DNA from: Silvania hatchlandensis
Lineage (GTDB): Bacteria > Pseudomonadota > Gammaproteobacteria > Enterobacterales > Enterobacteriaceae
Reading direction: 5' to 3'
DNA length: 64,000 nt
Assembly (NCBI RefSeq): GCF_025564065.1
Contig: NZ_JAMGZK010000053.1
Span: 1-64,000 of the forward strand
Shown here: piece after piece, positions 44,555-52,890 of the stretch
How the letters are laid out: each line of letters starts with the position of its first letter
Numbering within the stretch: the stretch's first letter is position 1
The notes under the pieces: generated by a model
Told to the model about the DNA's origin: nothing
The model's database searches: none
Seen by the model: only the letters and a program-made list of their open reading frames with translations
Made by a program: the position numbers and the translations under genes

Positions 44555-45958
44555 TCACACCTCGTCTATCGTTCTGTTATCCAGAGAGGATGATTCGGCC
44601 AGCAACTCGTCTAAGACCTTCTCCGGGTCTGCGTCTGCATCAATCAGGTTGAGCTTCTGCAGCGCCTTAATCGCATCGACACGACGGAGGTCGCCACCCT
44701 GGCGCAACGACTGAATAGCCAGTGCAGCGGGAGGATTGAACTCTTTCGACTCGACGTCCAGCTCTGTGCGGACATCGACGCTGCCGCCATCTTTCTCACC
44801 GATGTACTCGGCCATGATTTGCAGGATGTTGTCGATCGCATCCTCGAGGCTGGTTGCCATGGTGTAGAGCGGCGACTGCTCCTGCATCTTCTCTTCCGAT
44901 GTCTGGTCAACAGACTTGGTCGAGGTGTTGTCAGTGCGCAGCAGCTTGGCCCCCGCCTGGCGCATCTGCTCCACCAGGTCGGTCAGGGAGTCTTTACCAG
45001 CACCGATTGAAGAGCCTGTGTGCTCGACGTACTCAAGCCCCTGCTTTTGTCTATCGGTAAAGGATGCAGCAGAGGAAGAGCCAATCACCAGCTCCTGCCC
45101 CTCCTCCAGCCCGAACACGGTAAGGATCGGCACGCGCGCAACGTGCAGAATGTTGTCCTGCTCACTCTGACTCTGCCAGTGTTTGACGTTCAGCAGCGCC
45201 ATGTTGAGCAACGGCGGTGAGCCGCACATAAAGCCAGTGCGCTTGGTGTAGAGCGTGACCAGCGTGATGTCCCTGCGGGAGGTTTTCCACTCTTCGTGCA
45301 GCGACCAGTTCGCCTGGCCGTCAGTGCCTGTGGACTTACGGTAGATTTGAACACTTCCCGGCGTCAGCAGGCGGATCTGCTCGACCTTTGTCTGTCCGAA
45401 GTCGTCACCGTCTTCGACCACCACCTCTTTGATACGCAGCGCAGTGAGCTGCACCTTGCCGCCGACCATCTTCGACTTCCAGCCAATCACCTGACGGGGA
45501 TTCAGCATGGTGACGTAGGGCCGCGCGCCGGTGGCTTTCTCATCAGCCTTGGTTTTCACCTGTTCGGCGTCCACCCGGGGATAATCCACCAGCGCATGGG
45601 ACAGGCCATATTGCATCGCCAGGCTAAAGAACGCCTGCGCCCACACATCAAGGCGGCTTCCTTCCAGATCCACGTTCTTCGCGAACTCACGGAGCTGTTC
45701 TGGCACATTCTCACCCAACTGAATCGGCTCAGCGAATACGCGCCCGACGTTCTGATTGATCGTCTCTTCGTAGCCCGGGAGCAGCGTAGCCACAGCCACG
45801 CGATTTTTGTAGTCTTCTTTGTCTTCCTTCGGCCAGCGCGGCATATAAGCCTCACCGAGCTGGCGCATATAAAGCGTGCCGCCCATCAGGGCATCGTTGA
45901 TATCCCACGCGTGAACCATGTTCCCATAGTCCAGATTGGGGGTTGAAATATCAGGCAT
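44555..45958 (-). CDS. Portal protein (DUF4055 family)
   Basis: A 467-residue DUF4055 protein (MPDISTPNLDYGNMVHAWDIND, then AQAFFSLAMQYGLSHALVDYP). The family is accepted as a type of phage portal, matching its place directly after the large terminase gene and before the head morphogenesis gene. Twelve copies would form the DNA gateway. Confidence 0.85.
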   Translation of the reverse strand: MPDISTPNLDYGNMVHAWDINDALMGGTLYMRQLGEAYMPRWPKEDKEDYKNRVAVATLLPGYEETINQNVGRVFAEPIQLGENVPEQLREFAKNVDLEGSRLDVWAQAFFSLAMQYGLSHALVDYPRVDAEQVKTKADEKATGARPYVTMLNPRQVIGWKSKMVGGKVQLTALRIKEVVVEDGDDFGQTKVEQIRLLTPGSVQIYRKSTGTDGQANWSLHEEWKTSRRDITLVTLYTKRTGFMCGSPPLLNMALLNVKHWQSQSEQDNILHVARVPILTVFGLEEGQELVIGSSSAASFTDRQKQGLEYVEHTGSSIGAGKDSLTDLVEQMRQAGAKLLRTDNTSTKSVDQTSEEKMQEQSPLYTMATSLEDAIDNILQIMAEYIGEKDGGSVDVRTELDVESKEFNPPAALAIQSLRQGGDLRRVDAIKALQKLNLIDADADPEKVLDELLAESSSLDNRTIDEV

Positions 45959-45962
45959 GGGT

Positions 45963-47534
45963 TTAGAGCCTCAGGCTGGTGACTTTGCCGACTTTCTTCG
46001 GCGGTGAATGCAGGACGGCGTATCGCGTACCGTCCCAGTCGTGATCTTCCTGCTGGGTGTCTACATCGTCAGGGTTCTTACTGTCGCGAACGAGCACCGG
46101 CACACGGCTTATCCAGCCCCGGCAGTAGTCAAACACGTAGAACGCTGGTTTCTCAGGCATGCCTGACTCCAGTTTCTTACCTTCAATGACTGCCTCGAGC
46201 ATGTCAGCAAACAGGGCTGCACCGTTCACGCGCGATCCCGGCTTCTTATTGGATGGCACCCACTTAACGCCCTGCGATTCCATCTTCTGGGCAATGGATA
46301 GTTCATCATCTCCGGTGTTGTAGATCGCGCCATCAGCCGGGCCAGGTGTAATCTTCTTGCAAATGCCGGGCATGATGTTCAGTTGCCCCAGCGTCACCCC
46401 GTTGAGCTTTATCTCCTCGGGTTCAGCCAGTTCCTCACCCACCAGCCGTTTATCGACCCACGCCACGCCTTTGGCGACGTTGGTGGATGACATATTCAGG
46501 CCTTTGTTCAGCTCGTCCGGCGGACAGCCGTACCACTCACCAATCAGAATCAGCGACCCGGCAGGCGGGCAGAACTGGCGACCATCAGGCAGCTCGGCGG
46601 CAGTGCCGTCGGTGCGCGCCCACCAGAGGTTTGAGAAGGGTTTCGACTCGCCCCAGTCATGAGAGCGGTCAACCGTCCAGCTATCCGGGATGCGGAAGGG
46701 CTTGATGACGTGCAGCGATAAATTCCACAGGTGGTCAAACCGCCCACCGCTGGTGACGTCCCAGGAACCCTCGACCCACGCCTTACGGCGGTTCGGGTCT
46801 TTGATAGCCATCAACGTTGCGATGTACTGCGGATCCAGATACGGGTTCTCTTTGAACGAGCCGTGAATCGCCACGCGCGTCAGCGTCACGTCTTCTTCTC
46901 GTTCGGTCTGCGGGTTAAATACCCGCTGGGTTTCGCGAATGATGGTGCCGCGCGGTGCTGGCTCGATGAAGCGTTTCTTCACCCAGGTGTGACCGATACC
47001 AAACGGGTTTGTGGTGCTGAATGTCTCCAGCGGGATCGGCTTCAGTAGTGACCCATCATCTCGCGGATAATTCTCTGGCCGGAACGAGGAGCGTCGGCAT
47101 GAGAACATCATTTCGTAGAACTCAGCCGACTGTTGCTTGGTCAGTTCGTTGAAGCCGATGAACGGAAACTCCTGACCGTGATAGTCCCAGTAATCACCCT
47201 CTTCTTTCCCGAAGCGGAACAGCAGCTCTTCGCCAGTCGGCCACACCCAGCGCAGTTCAGATGCTGACGCCAGATAGCGCGCACCATCGTTAAACAGGCG
47301 ATACATACGCTTTGACTGGGTGATGATGTCGGTGAGGTTTTTATACTCGGTATCGAATATCACGCCTCGCCAGAACGAGCCATAGCCCAGACCTACTAGG
47401 CGTCGAAAGCGCGCCAGCTGCGCGGCGGTTTTACCGGGCCCACGCGTTCCCTCATAGAGCACTTCGTTGCAAGGGCAGCTCAGCGACAGGGATTGCGAGC
47501 CGGGGAGCGGTTTCCATACGGCTTTGTAATTCAT
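45963..47534 (-). CDS. Terminase large subunit
   Basis: A 523-residue packaging motor. The Walker A motif is EGTRGPGKT (residues 28-36) and a Walker-B-like FIGFNEL follows at about residue 135; the C-terminal nuclease contains VDRSHDWGESKPFSN and GDDELSIAQKM. I chose the ATG at 47534 because it overlaps the small-subunit stop (ATGA) and gives MNYKAVWKPLPGSQ; the frame is open to 47579. Confidence 0.9.
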   Translation of the reverse strand: MNYKAVWKPLPGSQSLSLSCPCNEVLYEGTRGPGKTAAQLARFRRLVGLGYGSFWRGVIFDTEYKNLTDIITQSKRMYRLFNDGARYLASASELRWVWPTGEELLFRFGKEEGDYWDYHGQEFPFIGFNELTKQQSAEFYEMMFSCRRSSFRPENYPRDDGSLLKPIPLETFSTTNPFGIGHTWVKKRFIEPAPRGTIIRETQRVFNPQTEREEDVTLTRVAIHGSFKENPYLDPQYIATLMAIKDPNRRKAWVEGSWDVTSGGRFDHLWNLSLHVIKPFRIPDSWTVDRSHDWGESKPFSNLWWARTDGTAAELPDGRQFCPPAGSLILIGEWYGCPPDELNKGLNMSSTNVAKGVAWVDKRLVGEELAEPEEIKLNGVTLGQLNIMPGICKKITPGPADGAIYNTGDDELSIAQKMESQGVKWVPSNKKPGSRVNGAALFADMLEAVIEGKKLESGMPEKPAFYVFDYCRGWISRVPVLVRDSKNPDDVDTQQEDHDWDGTRYAVLHSPPKKVGKVTSLRL

Positions 47535-48103
47535 CCGCCAAGGACCTCGCTCTGCTGCTTCTGCGCTGCCGCTTCCCACTCATCAACGTTATCGCACGAT
47601 GGGACCGGCATGATGCTGTGGGTGGCCGTGACTTTCTGCTCCACCTGCTCTTTAAACGCCTGCACGCGAACGTGCTTGCCGAGCAGTTCTAGGTTCTTCA
47701 CCTTGTCAGGCCATTTAATCTTCTTGAGGATGGTCTCTGCCGTTTCTTCGTCGAAATTCTGGATTGTGGTGCTTATGTCCAATCCGGTTAGCGAAATTCG
47801 CCAGGCTTTAGGCCACGAGGTGATCGGCTTCAGGCTGCCGTCGTCGTTAAGGATGTCCAGAACGTCCATCTGGTCGATCTCTATCAAGCGCCGGAGCACA
47901 TAATCAGCATCAATACCGATATCTTCGTTGCGCTTCGTTTTGAGTTCGACGATCCTGTTTTGGATGACAAGTTTTGACAATAACTGAGCGGCGATGCGGT
48001 TTGCAGTTTTGACGCTGTACCCCGCCCGAATAGCCGCTTGCGTAGCGTTTAAATCGATGAGGTACTCGCGACAAAACATATCCTGTTTTGCGTTGAGTGC
48101 CAT
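47531..48103 (-). CDS. Terminase small subunit
   Basis: A 190-residue terminase_2-type small subunit: N-terminal helix-turn-helix (LNAKQDMFCREYLIDLNATQ, then AAIRAGYSVKTANRIAAQLL), coiled oligomer part and a C-terminal tail. It recognises the pac or cos site and feeds the large subunit. Starts only 11 bp from the start of the divergent gene at 48115. Confidence 0.9.
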   Translation of the reverse strand: MALNAKQDMFCREYLIDLNATQAAIRAGYSVKTANRIAAQLLSKLVIQNRIVELKTKRNEDIGIDADYVLRRLIEIDQMDVLDILNDDGSLKPITSWPKAWRISLTGLDISTTIQNFDEETAETILKKIKWPDKVKNLELLGKHVRVQAFKEQVEQKVTATHSIMPVPSCDNVDEWEAAAQKQQSEVLGG

Positions 48104-48114
48104 AGGTTTCCTAA

Positions 48115-48603
48115 ATGAAAATAGATGAATTAATTAAATTCTGCTCCGACGTCAGACAAGCTTTAGAGTTGGCTAACTCTGAAGGAGTTCATGATGAGCA
48201 GACAAGTCTCGGAATGAGCGATTTCCCTACTGGTTGTTGTGGCGAAACAACTGATTTGCTTGCTTATTTGATTTACGAACAGTTTGGCGAAATAGCATTA
48301 CATCGCTCTGGAACATACATGTCATATATCAAAAATGACGCAAGGCTTCGTGATAACAATAACCATGCTTGGCTTGAGCTATCAGGAACAATCATTGACC
48401 TAACGGCAGATCAATTCAATGATCGTGGGTTTAATAACCCTGCGGTTATGATTACTCAAGATAAGACTTTTCATGCTCTATTTTCATCACGAGATGGCAG
48501 ATACAATCCAGAATCAGCCACAAAGCCGAAACTAAGCCACAGATTGACCAGGTCTTTCTGGTACTTACAAGATAAGCTGCGTTCGTCTGGGTGGTCTTTG
48601 TAA
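48115..48603 (+). CDS. Transglutaminase-like (Cys-His-Asp) protein, moron
   Basis: A 162-residue protein with C41-C42 in FPTGCCGETTDLLAYLI, H84 in NHAWLELSG and D95 in IIDLTADQF. The order and spacing are those of a transglutaminase / papain-like Cys-His-Asp triad, with the Cys at the start of a helix and HAW-E-L on a strand. It is antiparallel to the late genes and more AT-rich; its ATG is 11 bp from that of the small terminase, so its promoter must lie within terS. No terminator is obvious. Enzyme or effector activity is inferred from the motif only. Confidence 0.6.
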   Translation: MKIDELIKFCSDVRQALELANSEGVHDEQTSLGMSDFPTGCCGETTDLLAYLIYEQFGEIALHRSGTYMSYIKNDARLRDNNNHAWLELSGTIIDLTADQFNDRGFNNPAVMITQDKTFHALFSSRDGRYNPESATKPKLSHRLTRSFWYLQDKLRSSGWSL

Positions 48604-48659
48604 GGAGCATCCTCTTCATCAATATGCCATTACGATAAGTCTACCCATGGTGATGGCAA

Positions 48660-48682
48660 TAAAAAAACCGCCCGGAGGCGGC
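48660..48682 (-). terminator. Terminator after the two-gene membrane cassette
   Basis: CCGCC-CGGA-GGCGG (48668-48681) with seven As to the left. Leftward terminator 20 bp after the stop at 48703. Confidence 0.72.
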
Positions 48683-48702
48683 TGCAGTAAAAGCCAAGCT
48701 GT

Positions 48703-49077
48703 TTATTTTTTATCCTTAAAATAATAACCTATAATAAAACCTAGCGAAGTCCCAAGCGCCCCGATCATTATAGATAATATTTTCTCAAGCTCTAATAAGT
48801 GTATCTCACTTGCCCCAGTGGTAATTCCCGCCAACTTAAGTTTAATACCCCAATTTATTGCAGACCAATTGTAAAGCCAAACAAATAAACAAGAGAATAT
48901 CAACATACCAAAAAAGCCAAGCAAAAAAGAAAGAGTTAATGTATTTCTCGTTTTCCCATCTTTCAAAAGCTGCTGTTTAGCATCAATCTCAACTTGATCT
49001 AAAGATGATTCATTTTCATTCTTTTCTTTTCTCAAGCGCCTGATGTCATTCAGAACATTATCTAAATCATTAGGCAT
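48703..49077 (-). CDS. Two-span membrane protein with coiled-coil start
   Basis: A 124-residue protein: residues 1-40 charged coiled coil (NDIRRLRKEKNENESSLDQV), then a hydrophobic helix (TLTLSFLLGFFGMLIFSCLFVW), a linker, and a second one (ILSIMIGALGTSLGFIIGYYFKDKK). Typical of small membrane effectors. It is coupled to the upstream gene by an 8-bp overlap and both are AT-rich compared with the flanking phage genes. Confidence 0.6.
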   Translation of the reverse strand: MPNDLDNVLNDIRRLRKEKNENESSLDQVEIDAKQQLLKDGKTRNTLTLSFLLGFFGMLIFSCLFVWLYNWSAINWGIKLKLAGITTGASEIHLLELEKILSIMIGALGTSLGFIIGYYFKDKK

Positions 49078-49381
49078 TTTTATTTGCCTCTGAGATACTT
49101 GAAAGTAATTTTATTGCATCAATATATTGATCCCTGAATGATTCATTATATTCATTGTGCAGGGCTAGACATTTTTTCATCTCAGGAATAAGCGTCCATA
49201 CAAATGTATAAACAGCATTTTCTTCATGTGTTCTCACGGCAGCATCTTTATTATTAATTTCTTCTGCCGCATCAATTATTTTTTCAAAAAAAACCAAACT
49301 AGCATCAACAAATTCCGAAGTCTTGGCATGATGCTGATTGAGTAGTTTTAAAACTTTTGCAATTTTCTGTATGTTGGTCAT
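49070..49381 (-). CDS. Helical cytoplasmic protein, partner of the membrane protein
   Basis: A 103-residue soluble helical protein from the ATG at 49381 (behind GGAG): MTNIQKIAKVLKLLNQHHAK, ... KKCLALHNEYNESFRDQYID. No known domain recognised. It overlaps the downstream membrane-protein gene, so they form a co-translated pair placed between lysis genes and terminases, a usual insertion place for accessory genes. Confidence 0.55.
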   Translation of the reverse strand: MTNIQKIAKVLKLLNQHHAKTSEFVDASLVFFEKIIDAAEEINNKDAAVRTHEENAVYTFVWTLIPEMKKCLALHNEYNESFRDQYIDAIKLLSSISEANKNA

Positions 49382-49434
49382 GTGAACTCCTCTCACTCAC
49401 AAATATACATTCTACATATGCAACGAAAGGAATC

Positions 49435-49746
49435 CTACTGATTCATCATTTGAGTATTAGCAAAACGCCCCAAACAGCATCGTTTACTAGCGCTTGCTTG
49501 CAAGATTTTTTCTCTTTTAGAGAAGATGAGGCCGTTTGGCGTACAGTTCGCCTGCCACGATTTGTTGTGCGCCAGGATGTCGCGCTTAGTCTGACGATCC
49601 ATCACCTGGATGTCGTGCTCAGTGAGGCGAATCGCACTCACCCAGTCGCAGCCAGTATCGATGACCTCAACTTTTGCGGGTCCAGTTTCCGCGCAGCTCA
49701 CGATCAACATCGTCATCAGCCATATGGCTAACCGTCTGCTGTACAT
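49435..49746 (-). CDS. Rz1-like outer-membrane spanin lipoprotein
   Basis: A 103-residue frame starting MYSRRLAIWLMTMLIVSC, a lipoprotein signal with the lipobox IVSC. It overlaps the end of Rz out of frame by 80 bp, the classical Rz/Rz1 arrangement. The C-terminal 40 residues are longer than usual. With Rz it forms the spanin that fuses the two membranes at lysis. Confidence 0.75.
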   Translation of the reverse strand: MYSRRLAIWLMTMLIVSCAETGPAKVEVIDTGCDWVSAIRLTEHDIQVMDRQTKRDILAHNKSWQANCTPNGLIFSKREKILQASASKRCCLGRFANTQMMNQ

Positions 49747-49939
49747 TGCTGGCCTCCTTCGTTACTTCAACGCGGCGTTCTGCAGCTGCTTTGGTGGCTG
49801 CGGCGTTATCGTCGGTTCGCTGCTTATCCGCTTTGGCTTCCGCCTTTTCGCGTCCACGCATGCTGCCCAGACCGAAAGCGCCCAGCACCAGCATGATGGC
49901 AAGCCCGATTGCCGCCAGAATGGCTTTCAGTTTCGTCAT
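49667..49939 (-). CDS. Rz-like inner-membrane spanin
   Basis: A 90-residue protein with an N-terminal membrane anchor (AILAAIGLAIMLVLGAFGLG) and a charged periplasmic coiled coil (REKAEAKADKQRTDDNAAATKAAAERRVEV). Starts in ATGA overlap with the endolysin stop. The i-spanin of the lysis cassette. Confidence 0.8.
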   Translation of the reverse strand: MTKLKAILAAIGLAIMLVLGAFGLGSMRGREKAEAKADKQRTDDNAAATKAAAERRVEVTKEASNVQQTVSHMADDDVDRELRGNWTRKS

Positions 49940-50478
49940 AGGCTCACGCGCTCCCTTACCCAGCCATACACGAATGACTCGTTTTGCGGGCGCTGCTCTG
50001 CCAGTTCGAGATAACGCTGCCCCTGGCTGCAGTTCAGGGCACGGAGCAATACGGCCTCCCCTTCACTACCACGCTTCGCCAGGAAGGACCTCAACGCGCT
50101 GATGCTGCGCGGGCCAATCTGGCCGTCGGGGATCAGGTCGGGATACAGCTGCTGCTGATTGTTGAACGCGTTCAGCCAACGCTGGAACCATTTAACCTGG
50201 ACTGTCGGCCCCATGTTCACGCCGGTGTCGCAGAGTTCGGCAGCGATGGCAGGGGATGCAGCCGCCACCTGTTCGAAGCGCGGGCCATACCAGTAATCGG
50301 CCTCGAGGATGTCGAGAGCCTGCTGGCGGCTCAGGTCGCGCATATCGCCGGAATAACCGTGGGCGCGGGCCGTTGTCTGGGTGATCCCCCATTTCGTCGG
50401 GCCGCCTTTGTCGTTCGGGTGATTAACGTAACCGCCCTCTTTGCCGAGGATGGCGTTGAAGATGTCGTCTTTGGTCAT
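49936..50478 (-). CDS. Endolysin, GH108 N-acetylmuramidase
   Basis: A 180-residue lysozyme from the ATG at 50478 (behind GGGTGGA). The catalytic motif KEGGYVNHPNDKGGPTKWG (Glu14) is that of glycoside hydrolase family 108; a PG_binding_3 segment follows (LIPDGQIGPRSISALRSFLA). It cuts the peptidoglycan glycan strand. No signal peptide or SAR anchor is seen, so it needs a holin. Confidence 0.92.
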   Translation of the reverse strand: MTKDDIFNAILGKEGGYVNHPNDKGGPTKWGITQTTARAHGYSGDMRDLSRQQALDILEADYWYGPRFEQVAAASPAIAAELCDTGVNMGPTVQVKWFQRWLNAFNNQQQLYPDLIPDGQIGPRSISALRSFLAKRGSEGEAVLLRALNCSQGQRYLELAEQRPQNESFVYGWVRERVSL

Positions 50479-50753
50479 GGGTCCACCCTTGCAACCTTTG
50501 CCAGATTTCCCCTGGCGCGCCATACCGCGATGCAGATGGCTGCATTGAGCAATAGCTCGCCAGGATCCACGTAACTGTAATGCCCCCGGATAATGCGGAA
50601 CGCCGTGAACCCGGCAGCCAGGATAAGCAGGTATGCCATCCATGCCACGCCGGGGCGATGCGTTTTCCCGCTTTTACGGAAGAACATCAGACGCCCCACG
50701 ATAGCGAGACAAATAACGGCATTTGCATCGAGCAACAGCATTTGCCATGTCAT
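50475..50753 (-). CDS. Holin-like membrane protein 2
   Basis: A 92-residue protein with three hydrophobic segments (residues 4-22, about 38-55, 66-78) and a positively charged C-terminus. It overlaps the endolysin start and the first holin gene. Probably a second holin or antiholin of the phage holin superfamily III type. Confidence 0.65.
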   Translation of the reverse strand: MTWQMLLLDANAVICLAIVGRLMFFRKSGKTHRPGVAWMAYLLILAAGFTAFRIIRGHYSYVDPGELLLNAAICIAVWRARGNLAKVARVDP

Positions 50754-51148
50754 TGGCCTTCCTCCTCCAGCCCGGGCATCTTCCCGCGTTTTGACTTAGC
50801 GAGAATACGCAGCAGGACTGCAACGGAAATGGAAGCTGATACCAGCGCCCCGATGGACGGGGACACTTCAATGCTTACCGGCGGCTTCATCAGGCTCAGA
50901 GGGGTATTGATGATCCCCGCCATGATTTTCGCCATCGGCTCAGAGAAGAACACGCCACCCATAAACGAGATGACTGCAAAGATGATCTGCTTCCAGAGTT
51001 GATGGGGCTCAGCCGTCAGCACATACATTGCCGCCCCTGCGAGCGCGCACAGCATTACTGCAGGCGTAGCCTCAGGAAAGAGCGAGGCGAAAGTCACCCC
51101 GGCCGTTCCCGCCGCTACAGCGCTGGCAGCAGTTAGTGGATCAGACAT
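50750..51148 (-). CDS. Holin
   Basis: A 132-residue protein from the ATG at 51148 (MSDPLTAASAVAAGTAGVTFA) with about three hydrophobic helices and a basic end (LLRILAKSKRGKMPGLEEEG). First gene of the lysis cassette. The frame runs on to 51247 but that part covers a terminator hairpin and has no ribosome site. Confidence 0.7.
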   Translation of the reverse strand: MSDPLTAASAVAAGTAGVTFASLFPEATPAVMLCALAGAAMYVLTAEPHQLWKQIIFAVISFMGGVFFSEPMAKIMAGIINTPLSLMKPPVSIEVSPSIGALVSASISVAVLLRILAKSKRGKMPGLEEEGQ

Positions 51149-51232
51149 AGATATTCCGTGTGTAAGTAGGTTCAGGCTCTCCGGATGCTTAACGACAAAG
51201 CACCTGATGGGGGTTTCCGGGAGCCTGAAATA

Positions 51233-51260
51233 GAAAAAGGCCGCCAATTGGCAGCCTCTA
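51233..51260 (-). terminator. Hairpin just upstream of the holin gene
   Basis: In leftward RNA, GGCTGCC-AATT-GGCGGCC is followed by TTTTTCTA. A terminator-like structure ahead of the lysis genes; it could be tR' or an extra stop that Q must override. Confidence 0.55.
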
Positions 51261-51589
51261 AAAATTCTTTGCCACTTCTCGGAGTGGCCACGCTCATGCC
51301 CTTGAGGTGCTGTCGCTCTATCGCCGCTGATAACCGGTGCGCGTCTGGCATTCGCGCTGCTCTACCGGAGCTTGTTTTGATCTATGAACCCTTACCCATC
51401 ACTACACAGGCTCGCCATTACGCGACTCGGGGCAGCATCATGACTGCTGCGTTGCCTTACGGCTGCGGTCTATCCGTTTGTCCGTCACATTTTTTCACCT
51501 TTCAGAAACGACAAAGCCCCGGCTGGATGCCGAGGCTTCTTGGGTGCCCCCCTGGATACCAAGGTCTCATAGGCACGATTTAAATAATA
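51261..51589. other. Non-coding late-leader region
   Basis: About 330 bp between the hypothetical gene at 51590 and the holin hairpin. No gene is supported. The sequence is GC-rich and looks constrained, with an imperfect hairpin AAGCC..GGC / GCC..GGCTT (51514-51538). It lies in the late transcript and could hold a structured leader RNA. Confidence 0.4.
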
Positions 51590-51874
51590 TTACTGACCAG
51601 TGAGAATCATCGTTGTGATGTCACATCTGGTCAGTGGAGCAGTGATATTTGTTTCGTCAAACTCGTCAGCACGTTCAAACTTTTTATGGTTTGCGCCGTT
51701 CATAGTCGTTACTGAATTGTCGACGTGAATAAGCTGATAATTTGGCTGAATACCTTTCCCTGTGATGCCCAGCCTAACAGCTATAACATCCGGCCTGTCC
51801 AACATGCCTAATAACTGGGTCTTGAACTCTGCAGGTAAGGAAGAGATTTTTCCATCCCAGACTTTATTGTTCAT
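51590..51874 (-). CDS. Hypothetical protein between Q and the lysis genes
   Basis: A 94-residue protein (MNNKVWDGKISSLPAEFKTQ ... ITTMILTG) starting behind AGGAG. Beta-rich, no membrane segments, no motif I recognise. It is the first gene of the late transcript if the late promoter lies in 51975-52074. Confidence 0.5.
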   Translation of the reverse strand: MNNKVWDGKISSLPAEFKTQLLGMLDRPDVIAVRLGITGKGIQPNYQLIHVDNSVTTMNGANHKKFERADEFDETNITAPLTRCDITTMILTGQ

Positions 51875-51948
51875 GCTTAAACTCCTGATTATTTATCCAT
51901 TAATCCAAAGCGGCACTGCGAGACGCATTATTAAAAAGAGTTAAGCAC

Positions 51949-51974
51949 AAAAAACCCGCTCGAAGGCGGGTTTC
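51949..51974. terminator. Candidate tR' terminator
   Basis: ACCCGCT-CGAA-GGCGGGT type hairpin (51954-51971) with As on the left and Ts on the right, about 100 bp after the Q stop. The late promoter must be just before it; TTTACT with TAATTT 16 bp later on the minus strand (51993-52030) is a possible pR'. Confidence 0.6.
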
Positions 51975-52074
51975 TCAACGTTGAACATACAATGCCCAGC
52001 GTTAGAAAGAAATTAACACAGATTCGGGAAAAGTAAATAGTTCACTGTTGAAACGTAAGCTATTTTCGTGAGCT

Positions 52075-52890
52075 CTATCTTGTTATCTTTTTCAACTGCG
52101 CCTCTGCCCACGCCTCCTCGATATCGAATTTCGTGATCAGCTGATCGTAGAATGGCTTAACCGATTTCTTCCAGGTATCCAGGCTTATCGCGCTAGTAAT
52201 CTGGCAAACAGCCGCATGGGCCTCGGTTGACGGGATACGCTCATATCCGCGCCCACTGCAGCGTTTGCAGTCAGTCAGCACCGGTACGCCCTGCCTCTGC
52301 GTTGCCTTCTGGTCTACAGCTTTACCGCGCCCCCGGCAATCATTGCAGGCACAGCTAACAACTTTCTTCCCCTTGCAGGTGGAGCAGAGCACGCGGGCCA
52401 CCTCTCGCACTTGGCGCTTAACCTCGAAATCACTCGGTGATTGCTTCAGGTCTTTGGCCCACTGAGGGAGCCGCATGGTGTAGTGCGATTTCATCGAGAA
52501 CACGTCAGCCTCAATGAACCCCTGCCCGGCGCAGCAATCGCATTGCTTCACGCTGGCGGCGCTGCGCGAGTAATCCTCAAAGGCGAACGTAGCCAGCTGC
52601 TGCATCACCATGGGCTTAACCTCGTCGCCCAACTTGCGTAATGCGGCAACTTTGTCGCATTTGGTCAGGGCGTATTCCGCCAGCAGCGCGATCGCCTTCT
52701 CCCGGTCATTTTTACTGATACCCATTTTGCCGAGGAATGCACTGTACCCCATCGCTGCACGCTCCTGCGTCATACCCATCGCAGCCATGATATCCGTGCC
52801 GGTCAGTGAGTCTGAGGCAGTAGCGCGCGGGGAGTCGCTAATCAGCGTCGATTTCGCGAAGTGATATCGCAGAGTATTTTCGAGGTTCAT
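52075..52890 (-). CDS. Q: Late antiterminator Q
   Basis: A 271-residue protein of the phage 21 / Antiterm Q family. The middle has DnaJ-like zinc motifs: CDCCAGQGF, CSTCKGKKVVSCACNDCRGRG-type and CKRCSGRG. Q loads on RNA polymerase at pR' and lets it read through terminators into lysis, head and tail genes. Many terminator-like hairpins in those genes (see others) make Q essential here. Starts within the stop of the gene before (ATGA). Confidence 0.85.
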   Translation of the reverse strand: MNLENTLRYHFAKSTLISDSPRATASDSLTGTDIMAAMGMTQERAAMGYSAFLGKMGISKNDREKAIALLAEYALTKCDKVAALRKLGDEVKPMVMQQLATFAFEDYSRSAASVKQCDCCAGQGFIEADVFSMKSHYTMRLPQWAKDLKQSPSDFEVKRQVREVARVLCSTCKGKKVVSCACNDCRGRGKAVDQKATQRQGVPVLTDCKRCSGRGYERIPSTEAHAAVCQITSAISLDTWKKSVKPFYDQLITKFDIEEAWAEAQLKKITR

